64,000 bases of DNA, from positions 150,073 through 214,072 of the forward strand of contig JAKPDK010000172.1 of assembly GCA_029552745.1 (NCBI GenBank), given 5' to 3'. The notes under the pieces were generated by a model. That model ran no database searches, was not told where the DNA came from, and saw only the letters and a list, made by a program, of their open reading frames with translations. A program made the position numbers and the translations under genes. This document shows, piece by piece, positions 11,269 to 19,900 of this stretch. This DNA is from Candidatus Hydrogenedentota bacterium (lineage in GTDB: Bacteria; Hydrogenedentota; Hydrogenedentia; Hydrogenedentales; SLHB01). Numbering within the stretch: position 1 is the stretch's first letter; every line of letters starts with the position of its first letter.

Positions 11269-12086
11269 CATTTCCACCTAGCGGGAATAGAGGAAAAACA
11301 GTTCTCGGAAAAACGCACCCTGTGCCAGTTCTTCTGGTTAAGATTCTTCTTGCAGTATTAGCATTCACATGTTGGGTTGGCGAAGTTTTGGGTTGCAAAA
11401 AAAGTAGCCCGAGCGATACATCTTCCATACAAACGATTACGATAACCTACCCCGAAAAGATCCCCATCAAAGCCCTCTTCTATGCGGCGCACCAACCGAC
11501 CCAAATGGGGGCTCTTATTATGGCCTCCACTCCCTCAGAACTCTACCAGTGGGACATCCTTGCTGCCAGGCTCCAACAGTCTGGGCTGACCTGTATCGTG
11601 GCTCCACTGTCTCCGGAAAACGGAGACTTGCATGTAAACGAATCCGACGCGGCTAGTTCGCCGCAACAAGCACAGAGGTTTCTCAGTAGAATTGACTCGG
11701 GACGCCGCGCACTCGTAGAACGAGGTGTACAACCCGAGAACATCGCGCTGATTGCCGGAGACAGCGCGGCATTTGCAGCGCTGCTATATGCGGTCTCGCG
11801 CCCGGAAATAGCCGCTGTGGTATTACTGTCGCCGCCTATCAACGAATTCGGACAAAACGGTGCCGATGTCATGAATGCCTATGGCAAACGTGCTTGTTTA
11901 ATCATGGCAGCCGAAGGAGATACATTTGCCGCGGCTGCGGCTCACACCCTCAAACAAGCTGCCATAGGGTTTTGCGAACTCCGTATTTACAGCGGTTCGG
12001 CACATGGAGTAGACCTTCTTCATTCATCCGAACAAGCACGCGAGCAGATACTGGTCTGGCTCAAAGAAGTCCTTGGGCTGCCTTAG
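11265..12086 (+). CDS. Alpha/beta-hydrolase-like lipoprotein
   Basis: The 273-residue product has an N-terminal membrane segment (residues 21-42) ending in VLGC, which reads as an imperfect lipobox with Cys44 as the lipidated residue. The mature part follows a dienelactone-hydrolase-like plan: a strand with IPIKALFYAA, a nucleophile-elbow-like IAGDSAAF with Ser167, a possible acid in AAEGD, and a His in GSAHGVDLL near the C-terminus. The elbow is G-x-S-x-A rather than the usual G-x-S-x-G. Substrate is unknown; an esterase or peptidase-like role at the membrane is possible. It is coupled by a four-base overlap to the SCP2 gene, which hints at lipid-related work, but that is inference. Confidence 0.7.
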   Translation: MTFPPSGNRGKTVLGKTHPVPVLLVKILLAVLAFTCWVGEVLGCKKSSPSDTSSIQTITITYPEKIPIKALFYAAHQPTQMGALIMASTPSELYQWDILAARLQQSGLTCIVAPLSPENGDLHVNESDAASSPQQAQRFLSRIDSGRRALVERGVQPENIALIAGDSAAFAALLYAVSRPEIAAVVLLSPPINEFGQNGADVMNAYGKRACLIMAAEGDTFAAAAAHTLKQAAIGFCELRIYSGSAHGVDLLHSSEQAREQILVWLKEVLGLP

Positions 12087-12100
12087 TCGGCATATGCCGA
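12087..12100. promoter_or_regulatory. Perfect 14-base palindrome in the intergenic region
   Basis: TCGGCATATGCCGA is its own reverse complement. It follows immediately after the stop of the hydrolase-like gene and lies 26 bases ahead of the promoter of the small charged protein. There is no T tract after it, so an operator is more likely than a terminator. Confidence 0.4.
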
Positions 12101-12125
12101 AGTATAGTGGCAATATTTTACACTC

Positions 12126-12154
12126 TTGACGATTTTCGAAGTTTATTTTATACT
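12126..12154 (+). promoter_or_regulatory. Near-consensus sigma-70 promoter of the small charged protein gene
   Basis: TTGACG and TATACT are separated by exactly 17 bases. The expected transcription start lies near 12161, giving a leader of about 37 bases before the AAGGAGGGG site and the ATG at 12198. Confidence 0.75.
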
Positions 12155-12197
12155 ATTGACAGATAGACATGTATATGCGCCAAAAAGGAGGGGAACT

Positions 12198-12425
12198 ATG
12201 GAAGAAGAAATCCGCCCCGGCTACTACAAAGACAAGGACGGAATCTGGCAAAAGGATCGCCGTAAACAACCCGATAGGCGCAATCGGGATGTGCCGTTTT
12301 TCCACCACGACAGACGCGCGATCTATCGCCGCAAAACCGACAGGGTAATCCGCGAACGTGACGCAAGGATGCAGATAGAGGAAGCTCTCCAAGATTTTGC
12401 CGCTGAACACGAAAAAAGGGAATGA
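12198..12425 (+). CDS. Small highly charged protein, function unknown
   Basis: The 75-residue protein has no recognised family. More than a third of residues are Arg, Lys, Asp or Glu. The middle part (residues 19-48) is rich in D-R-R and R-R-x-x-D-R motifs (KDRRKQPDRRN, HHDRRAIYRRKTDR), and the C-terminal half is a predicted amphipathic helix (RDARMQIEEALQDFAAEH). There is no membrane segment or signal peptide. The ATG at 12198 is fixed by AAGGAGGGG six bases upstream. A near-consensus promoter directly in front and isolation from neighbours suggest a strongly, independently expressed gene. Nucleic-acid or ribosome binding is one guess from the charge, nothing more. Confidence 0.65.
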   Translation: MEEEIRPGYYKDKDGIWQKDRRKQPDRRNRDVPFFHHDRRAIYRRKTDRVIRERDARMQIEEALQDFAAEHEKRE

Positions 12426-12508
12426 GTTGCTCTGGTAAAAATGGAATATTAGAATCGAAAAAACGCTTCACTATAATACGTATTGGATTGGAACTCGTAA
12501 TAACTAAA

Positions 12509-13798
12509 TTACATAGCGAAGTCTTTTAACACCTGGTCGGCGCTTTTCTTTAGACTAATGGCTGCCTCCTCGGCGGACTGTTTCCCAGTAAACACAGCGG
12601 TTTCCGCCTTTTCAATAAGGTCACGTACCTCTTGCCACCCGCCCAAATTCGGCTCACTAACCGCAAAAGGCAAGCAGTCAAAGGCGGCGCGGTTATATTC
12701 CCATTCTTCCCAAAAAGATTTCATTCTCGGGTCTTCCGCCGCGGACTTCCTTACTGGAAGATACCCCGTGCCGAGAGCCCAGCGCACCGTCACATCTCGA
12801 GACGTGAAGTATTTCACAAATTCCCACGCGCGCCTCTGTTGCTCTAGTGTAGTCTTGAAAATAGACACATTGGGTCCATATAACACGGTGCGCGGGTTAT
12901 TCGGATCCTTTTGAGGGATACGTGCCATGCCCCAGCGGTCTCTTGAATTCTCCATAAGACGGTCTACATACGCCCGGTGAGAACTGGACCTAAAGAAAAA
13001 CGCAATACGATCCTGGGCAAAGGCATCCCGGTCGTCATACGACTCCGGAGGAATATGATAGGCAAGTTGTTCTTTCGCCAAGGTCTCCAAGAGCTTAAAT
13101 ACTTCCTTGGCTGGTTCCGAGTCGAATAGCGTTGTTCTTCCTTGAGTGACTTCCCCGCCCATACTGAAAATCATGCCATCAATCGTGGATGCATCGATAT
13201 TGGCGGCATAGGCAAATTTCCCTGTTGTCGCTTTTATCTGGCGACATTGCGCCAAGAACTCGTCCCACGTCGCAGGGGGATGATCAATACCTGCTTCTTT
13301 CAAGACGTTTTTGTTGAAATACATGAGGAGCACACTTTTGCAAAATGGAAAGGAATACATTTTGTTTTCAAAATCAGGATAACGGTTCATCTCAAGAAAA
13401 GCAGGGAAGAAGTCATCCAGTTCTTGCTGAGTAAGGCCAATTTCAACATCCTGTACAAACGGATCCAGTTCGACGACTGCCCCGGCAAGAACATACTCGA
13501 CTGTCATGCTTTGGTAGCCTACTGCCATAGCCGGCAAAGTGCGCGCTTGAATACTAGCGGAAACTTTCCGGTTTATCTCGGAATACCCGCCGCTATATTG
13601 CGCCTCTATCGGCAACCCAGGATACGCACTGTTGAAATCGGAAATGATGGCGCGGAGCAAGTCACCCGTGTCGGTAGTTTGTCTGTCCCAAAACAACACC
13701 TTGCCGCTTTCAATCGGCTTGAAATCTTTGGAGCCAGTGCATGAAATCATCACCGATACCATGCAGAGAACAGCGAGGACAATGCGCGTTGACATGTT
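12509..13798 (-). CDS. ABC transporter extracellular solute-binding lipoprotein (sugar type, family 1)
   Basis: This 429-residue protein is a type 1 extracellular solute-binding protein. The N-terminus MSTRIVLAVLCMVSVMISC ends in a lipobox, so the mature protein is anchored by its Cys. The sequence has the family's strand and hinge features (KVLFWDRQTTDT near the start, PFCKSVLLMYFNKNVLKEAG and PPATWDEFLAQC in the first lobe, FVKYFTSRDVTVRWALGTGYLPVR near the C-terminus). The FNKN...PPxTWDEF pattern is typical of maltose/glycerol-3-phosphate/oligosaccharide binders. It starts three bases after the permease stop, its ribosome site AAAGGA overlapping that stop, and it ends the waaA-permease-permease operon. 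The sugar cannot be named. Confidence 0.92.
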   Translation of the reverse strand, partial: NMSTRIVLAVLCMVSVMISCTGSKDFKPIESGKVLFWDRQTTDTGDLLRAIISDFNSAYPGLPIEAQYSGGYSEINRKVSASIQARTLPAMAVGYQSMTVEYVLAGAVVELDPFVQDVEIGLTQQELDDFFPAFLEMNRYPDFENKMYSFPFCKSVLLMYFNKNVLKEAGIDHPPATWDEFLAQCRQIKATTGKFAYAANIDASTIDGMIFSMGGEVTQGRTTLFDSEPAKEVFKLLETLAKEQLAYHIPPESYDDRDAFAQDRIAFFFRSSSHRAYVDRLMENSRDRWGMARIPQKDPNNPRTVLYGPNVSIFKTTLEQQRRAWEFVKYFTSRDVTVRWALGTGYLPVRKSAAEDPRMKSFWEEWEYNRAAFDCLPFAVSEPNLGGWQEVRDLIEKAETAVFTGKQSAEEAAISLKKSADQVLKDFAM

Positions 13799-13800
13799 GT

Positions 13801-14613
13801 TTATCCTTTGAGTCCTGTACCGACCAAACCTTCCGAAAAATACTTTTGCGCAACAAAGTATAAAACCACCGTAGGAGCAATAACAATGGCAGAAGCACAC
13901 ATCAGCAAATTAAACTGTACTCCCTCGGCCCCAGAAAACACGGTCAGACCCACTTGCACCACCCTCATGCGATCGGTGCCCGTAACAACCAAGGGCCAAA
14001 CCAGCGAATTATAACTGCCGAGAAAAGCAAAGAGGCCCACGGTGACCAGTATAGGCTTGACGAGAGGTCCCGCAATCCACACCAGAAACCGCAAATGACC
14101 ACAACCGTCTATTTTTGCCGCGTCAAAATAATCGGACGGAAGACCCATAAAGGCTTGGCGGACGAGAAAAATGTAAAAGGCATTGGTGCACCAAGGAACA
14201 ATCAGCGCGGCATAGGTGTCGTACCAACCGAGACGGTTAACGATTAGAAAATTGGGAATGAGTGTAACTTCGAAAGGTACCATGACCGTAGCCAGCACGA
14301 CTGCAAAGGCTTGTTTTCGACCTGGAAAGTCCAAACGTGCGAATGCATAGCCTGCCATCATTGACGTGAGCACGACCGACGTCGTCACCACAAAGGCAAC
14401 AAAAAAGGAATTCTTAAAATACGTGCCGAAAGGCGCCGCTTGAAATGTCTCCACCAAATTATGCCATTGCCACTCGCTTGGAAACAGTTGAAGACTTGGG
14501 GTAGCTGCTTCTTTGTAGGTTTTGAATGCCGTACCTATCATCCAAGCAAACGGGAACGTTGTGATCGATGCGCCGCATAGCAAGAACAAATACATGACAT
14601 ACCGGCGGATCAT
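13801..14613 (-). CDS. Sugar ABC transporter permease (MalG/UgpE type)
   Basis: The 270-residue permease has six predicted membrane helices and the cytoplasmic EAA-loop motif DAAKIDGCGHLRFLVWIAGP, which docks onto the ATPase. The N-terminal run PFAWMIGTAFKTYKEA is typical of the MalG-type subunit. Its ATG overlaps the stop of the MalF-type gene by four bases, and it precedes the binding-protein gene directly. It would form the inner-membrane channel with the MalF-type partner. No ATP-binding subunit is encoded in the window, as is common for this class, which may share a multitask MsmK/UgpC-type ATPase. Confidence 0.94.
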   Translation of the reverse strand: MIRRYVMYLFLLCGASITTFPFAWMIGTAFKTYKEAATPSLQLFPSEWQWHNLVETFQAAPFGTYFKNSFFVAFVVTTSVVLTSMMAGYAFARLDFPGRKQAFAVVLATVMVPFEVTLIPNFLIVNRLGWYDTYAALIVPWCTNAFYIFLVRQAFMGLPSDYFDAAKIDGCGHLRFLVWIAGPLVKPILVTVGLFAFLGSYNSLVWPLVVTGTDRMRVVQVGLTVFSGAEGVQFNLLMCASAIVIAPTVVLYFVAQKYFSEGLVGTGLKG

Positions 14614-15653
14614 TCGTAGTGAACCTTTCTACCCACGTAACGCCACTGTACGAGCGTCAAAATCACAATGGCGACAGCCAACAACACCGCAACGGCGGCG
14701 CCATAGCCGAGACGCTGGTATACATAAAGGTTTGTAAAAATGTAGACCGTCATATTTTGAGTACTGTCATATGGCCCTCTGCCGTCGCCGGTCAAAGCGT
14801 AAAAACTATTAAACGCTTGAAACGCTTTGATTACACTCATGATCAGGAGAAAGAAGATTGTGGGGGAAATCAATGGCACGATAACATAGCGATTGCGGGC
14901 GTACCATCCCGCGCCGTCGATCACCGCCGCCTCTTCCAACTCACGTGGAATAGCAGTCAATCCGGCAAGCAAAATGACGATCATAAACCCACTCGAATGC
15001 CATATATCGAACAAAATCACACAACACAAGGCAAGACTAGGTCCCCAGTTTTCCGGAAAGGCGCCGTTCGTGAGCAGGTGTAACACCCCTTTGGGCTCCA
15101 ACAACCATCTGGGTAAGTTTTCGGGTGAAACCCCAACGTATGTCAGTAAAACGTTTACGGGGCCTGCATACGGATGTAGGAGAACCCGCCATATCGTAGC
15201 CGCTGCAACGACCGAAGTGATATAAGGCAAAAAGTAGACGGTGCGGAAAAATCCCCTGCCGCGTGCCAAGCGAAACAATACGGAGGCGATTACGAAACTG
15301 ATTAAAAACGCCCCAACAATCGTGCCAAGGGCATAGTAAAACGTGTTTAACAGGCTACTCCAGAACTCTTCGCTGCTGAGGGCTCTCGTATAGTTAGCGA
15401 GGCCAGCAAACTGCATATTAACGCCCTTGCCCGTGAATAGGCTTAAATAAACCGCCAGGAGTAAGGGCAAAAGCCCAAAAACCCCTAACAACCCCAGGGA
15501 TGGTAACAAAAGCAGCACGGCCGTCGGAAGGTCTCGCAGGCGATTTCCGCCCATTCGCTCTAATAGGTCATCGCAGACAGCAAGAACGGTATCCACGACG
15601 GCAGGGATGCGGTTGATCCATCCCAGGGCTCTACTTTCCATCAGGTTAGGCAT
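14610..15653 (-). CDS. Sugar ABC transporter permease (MalF/UgpA type)
   Basis: This 347-residue permease has the EAA-loop motif EEAAVIDGAGWYARNRYVIV and six helices of the MalF/UgpA class starting near residue 43 (TAVLLLLPSLGLLGVF). The first 40 residues form a cytoplasmic extension of no known function, longer than in typical UgpA proteins. The ATG at 15653 begins two bases after the waaA stop, without a clear ribosome site, which suggests coupling to waaA translation. The next permease overlaps its end by four bases. Confidence 0.93.
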   Translation of the reverse strand: MPNLMESRALGWINRIPAVVDTVLAVCDDLLERMGGNRLRDLPTAVLLLLPSLGLLGVFGLLPLLLAVYLSLFTGKGVNMQFAGLANYTRALSSEEFWSSLLNTFYYALGTIVGAFLISFVIASVLFRLARGRGFFRTVYFLPYITSVVAAATIWRVLLHPYAGPVNVLLTYVGVSPENLPRWLLEPKGVLHLLTNGAFPENWGPSLALCCVILFDIWHSSGFMIVILLAGLTAIPRELEEAAVIDGAGWYARNRYVIVPLISPTIFFLLIMSVIKAFQAFNSFYALTGDGRGPYDSTQNMTVYIFTNLYVYQRLGYGAAVAVLLAVAIVILTLVQWRYVGRKVHYE

Positions 15654-15655
15654 GT

Positions 15656-16918
15656 TCAGATCGTTTCAAAAAAAGGGGCTAGCTTGTCAAGTGTACGTTG
15701 GATAGCCCCCTGGTTAGCGACAACGGCTTCTCGCCCACGCGTCCCCAGCAAAACCCGCTCTTCCGACGAATTTAGGAGGCGGCGCAGCTCTGCAAGCAGG
15801 TGTTCCGCAGCGGAAACCTGACTGGCACCACCGTGCTTCACCAGTGCTTCCGCGGGATCGATGAAGTTCCTCATAAAGGGTCCAAATACAGTCGGTATCC
15901 CCAATGCGGCGGATTCCAAGGGATTATGACCGTTCACGCCAGGGAAAAAACTACCCCCTATGACTGCAACGGTAGCCAGCGAATAAAACTTCACGAGTTC
16001 GCCCATCACATCCACGAGGATTATTCTCTCGCATGTCCTACGAACACCCGAGCGCAAATCGGACCGCAAGATCACAGATTCCCCTTGAAACTCTTGAATC
16101 ACATCTTTCAAACGTTCGAGGTGTCGGGGCACGATTACAAAATAGAGTTCCTCGAATTCTTGCTTCAAAATACGCCAACACGCCGCGGCGAGCCTTTCGT
16201 CTCCGGGACGTGTACTTCCAAAAACCACCACTTTCGAATTCGGGGGTATACCGCACTCCTGGCGCAATTGGTCTGTAGTCGCCGGATCAATGCTTAAGGC
16301 AACTCCATCAAACTTGGTGTTACCTGTCACGCACACACGTTCGGGCGAAACGCCCAACTCAACGATCCGTTCGGCGTACTCGCTATTCTGCATACAAGCC
16401 AAGCTGATTTTGGAAAAGACAGGACGCAGCCATCTCGAGAATCTCATGTAACGGTGGAGATGCTTGTCGCTGATGCGCCCGTTGATTACAACGACAGGTA
16501 TGTTTCGGTTCACACTGCAGCGAATCAAGTTTGGCCATATCTCCGTCTCAACCAAGATGAGTGCCCGAGGAGAAACCCGTTGCAGAAATCTCGAAACTGA
16601 CACCCGGTGATCAAAAGGACACCAAGTAACAGGTACATCCGACCGAAATCCATCCGCCATTTTTCTGCCCGTGACGGTCGAAACGGTCAGCAAGACCGGC
16701 AAGTCGGGCCAGCGTTTTCGCATCGCATCTATAACAGGTTTCGCTACACTCACTTCGCCCACACTACATGCATGGACCCACACGGGGGAACTGGAAAAAC
16801 GCGGCACGTGCGGTACGAAACGTCCTATTAGTGCACGATGTTTCGAGGAGCATGCAAGCGCTACCGCGCTAACCGGTACGGCAATTGTAGTGGCTATGTC
16901 GTATAAAAATAATGCCAT
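15656..16918 (-). CDS. waaA: 3-deoxy-D-manno-octulosonic acid (Kdo) transferase
   Basis: WaaA (KdtA) transfers Kdo from CMP-Kdo to lipid IVA in the inner core of lipopolysaccharide, on the cytoplasmic face of the inner membrane. The 420-residue length matches the family. An N-terminal membrane anchor (ALFLYDIATTIAVPVSAVAL) is followed by the signature VHACSVGEVSVAKP, where the Glu is the catalytic base seen in this family, by LVETEIWPNLIR, and by GNTKFDG; the C-terminal half holds the nucleotide-binding lobe with VVFGSTRPGDE and NPLESAALGIPTVFGP. ATG 16918 is preferred over the TTG at 16954, because the latter lies inside the terminator hairpin of the upstream operon. The gene implies an LPS-type outer membrane. 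Confidence 0.95.
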   Translation of the reverse strand: MALFLYDIATTIAVPVSAVALACSSKHRALIGRFVPHVPRFSSSPVWVHACSVGEVSVAKPVIDAMRKRWPDLPVLLTVSTVTGRKMADGFRSDVPVTWCPFDHRVSVSRFLQRVSPRALILVETEIWPNLIRCSVNRNIPVVVINGRISDKHLHRYMRFSRWLRPVFSKISLACMQNSEYAERIVELGVSPERVCVTGNTKFDGVALSIDPATTDQLRQECGIPPNSKVVVFGSTRPGDERLAAACWRILKQEFEELYFVIVPRHLERLKDVIQEFQGESVILRSDLRSGVRRTCERIILVDVMGELVKFYSLATVAVIGGSFFPGVNGHNPLESAALGIPTVFGPFMRNFIDPAEALVKHGGASQVSAAEHLLAELRRLLNSSEERVLLGTRGREAVVANQGAIQRTLDKLAPFFETI

Positions 16919-16925
16919 CGTCCTG

Positions 16926-16961
16926 AAAAGAAACCAGCCCCTGACGCTTGCCAAGGGCTGG
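16926..16961 (-). terminator. Strong intrinsic terminator after the secretin gene
   Basis: On the minus strand CCAGCCCTTGGC pairs with GTCAGGGGCTGG (12 bp with two wobble pairs, loop AAGC), followed by TTTCTTTT. It lies 31 bases past the secretin stop and ends only seven bases before the waaA ATG, so it closes the pilM-N/pilO/pilP/secretin operon and separates it from waaA. Confidence 0.88.
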
Positions 16962-16991
16962 ACTCACACATGTACTAATGTACTTTCCGGC

Positions 16992-19900
16992 TTATTGCGT
17001 TGCCGCCTCCGCGGCGGGTTCAGGTTGCGTCGGTTGACTCGCCGGGGGAGGCGTTGTAACCGTTGACGCCGGCGTTGATGCAGGAGCAGAAGCCTCCTCT
17101 GAACTTTGAGAAGCTGTGGATTCGAAATACCGCGCGCCAGTCGTATCGATAATATCGGTTGTAACGAAAATCAACAAACTCGACTGCTGAACTACTTTGG
17201 ATTTACCGCGGAAGAAATACCCTAACACAGGTATGTCACCAATGTAGGGCACGCGCTCATCGCGATGCGATGTATCATCCCGAATGAGACCGCCCAAGAC
17301 CAACGTATCCCCGTCATGCACAATGACGTTTGTCCAAACTGATTGAATCCGCTCGCGCGGCCACGTGACCGTCGCTTCTTGCCTGTTCCCATTGACAATC
17401 GTTGTCACAGGGAATTGGTCGCTGACCGGGTCCAGTGTTGTCACTTGAGGATTCAACCACAAGCGAACTTGGTCGCCACCTGTAATGGATGGCGTCACGG
17501 ACAATGTTATACCGTAAATGAAGCGGGTAAACTCTAACTGCTGCGCCGACGCAACCACTGGAGTCCCGCCAAACCCTGCTTCACTGGTCTGCAATTCAGA
17601 GTAAACGTTCGTATTAAACGTCTGTGTCTGAATATCTGCGATAATCGCGGGTTTACGGTTCAACGTTGTCACACGCGGAGCGCTGAGTAACTCGCTATTT
17701 GCCTGACTCAACAGATAGTTCAACGTGACGTTGAGAGTATCACCATCCGCATTATCCGTTATGATACCAGACAAGCGGAAGGTATTTGTTGCCGGTAGTG
17801 GGTTAATCAGCGCATTCATTACCCCTTGTGTCACAACATTATTGATAACATTCGTACCATCCGGCCTGGTGTAGAATGGAATGTCTTCCAAAGCTCCATC
17901 GCCGTTTACGTCAAACTGATACGTTGAGTCCTGCAAATCAGCAATCTGACGAGGCCTGCTCCCTAAATCGCTCTGCGTGACCTCCCAGGTGAAACCGGTC
18001 TTATTCTGATCCGTAACAGCAATCGTGATAAACTTGGCTTCAATGCTTACCTGCTTCGGGGTCACGTCCAACTCCGCCAGTTGTTTTTCAAGCAACGCCA
18101 AATTGGTCGGCGTGTTGTGCACAATAAGCTGGTTCGTCGTCGGGTTATAAACCATGAAGGACAACACTTCTTTGGTTACCGGGTCCACGATGTCGGGAAT
18201 AATACTCGACAATATCAGAATAATCTCAGCGGTTCCGCCGTAACCACCGCCACCGTAGCCGCCGTACCCGCCACCACCGTAGCCACCGCCGTAGCCACCA
18301 CCGTAGCCACCACCACCAAAGCCGCCGCCACCGTAACCACCACCGTAGCCACCGCCGTAGCCACCACCGTAGCCACCGCCGTAGCCACCACCACCAAAGC
18401 CGCCGCCACCGTAACCACCACCGTAGCCACCCATACCGCCACCGTAACCGCCACCGCCGTAGCCGCCCATGCCGCCACCATAGCCGCCCATGCCGCCACC
18501 GTAGCCGCCTTCCCCACCATAGCCACCATAGCCGCCGCCATAGCCGCCGCGCATGCCATATCCGGTGAGACCACCACTCAAACCAATGATAGCGGGGGTT
18601 TCGCCAACCATCATGTCAGAAACTGAATAGAACAAGTCCGAGATATTGGAAACGATGGAACCACCACCGTAGCCGCCACCGTAGCCGCCACCGCCGTAGC
18701 CACCGCCGCCGTAACCACCACCGCCGTAGCCACCGCCACCGCCGTAGCCACCGCCATAGCCACCGCCGTAGCCACCGCCGCCGTAGCCGCCACCACCGTA
18801 GCCACCGCCTGTGGTTCCGGTACCTGTCGTAGTTCCCGTGGCGCCACCCAAAGAAATGGATGTTGTACCCGATATGCCTCCGGGATTACGTACCACAACC
18901 TTAAACAGGGTTTCAGACCCCGCATTACGTAATTCATAGTAGCGAGTTTCAAGCGTCTCGAAGGATTCTGTTCTTATTTTTTCGGAAGTCGTGATCCACA
19001 AGAATCCAGGGGTCACGGTAAAATCCAAATTGAGGGGACGCAGCATAGCACGCAACGCATCGCGTAAGGGCACCTCAGTCAGCTTGATATAGGGAATAAT
19101 ACCGTCAGTAACAGTTTCATCGACTATTCCCCCAGCAGCACCGACGCCGCCCATGCCTAATCCATACTCACCGGCGGCAAGACCGGCACGACCGCCATAT
19201 TGCCCTGCTATACCTCGTCCCGCAAAGGCGGTTCCTCCTAGCCGGCGGCCGCCTCCGCCCCATTCCTCATCTTCTTCAGATGTACCTGCAGCCATACCGG
19301 GATAGGCCCCAGGCGCTCCGGGATAGGCTGCCGCGCCTGGAACCCCCATGGCACCGCCGGGCATTCCCATACCAGGCATCGCGGCGCCGGGTGCGCCTGG
19401 GACACCTGGTACAGCTGCGCCGCCATAGGGCATACCTGGAACAGCCCCCGCCGCGCCGTACGGCATTTGCCCGGGCATACCCGGGACTGCTTGGGCCCCA
19501 TAAGCCGCTGCGGGGATTTCTTTCACTGGCGGGAGAACCACGCGGGAATCAACCACGATATTTATATTTGTATATTCCGACAAGAAAGATACGATCTCGT
19601 TGAGATGGGTATCTTCGAATTCCAAAGTTACGGGAGAATCGAGAGCCTCTTCAATAGGATTCTTTTTAATGACTTCTTCGTATTTTTCTTCACGCACTTC
19701 CACCGGCAAGCGCCATCCCTTGATCCCTTTTGCATCCGCACCTTCAGGAAGTTTCTTGGTTTCTTCGACCATCACCCGCATTTTTTTGCGTTCGACTTCG
19801 ATCTCGCGGGATGTCTCCTTTAGATCTTCGTCGTAGGCTCCGATGGTTGCTTGCTGATATCCATGCAAAGCGGTCTTGTTCTTCGGGTCAATGAGCAACG

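Noticed and set aside
16919..16954. TTG start of waaA at 16954
   Set aside because: It would begin inside the stem of the strong terminator, without a ribosome site; family alignment favours the ATG at 16918.
18081..18626. Plus-strand open frame made of Ala, Thr and Val repeats
   Set aside because: It is the antisense reading of the Gly-Tyr repeats of the secretin; repeats keep all frames open.
18228..18815. Possible CRISPR array
   Set aside because: Units are short, imperfect, without spacers, and in frame with the secretin as Gly-Tyr codons.
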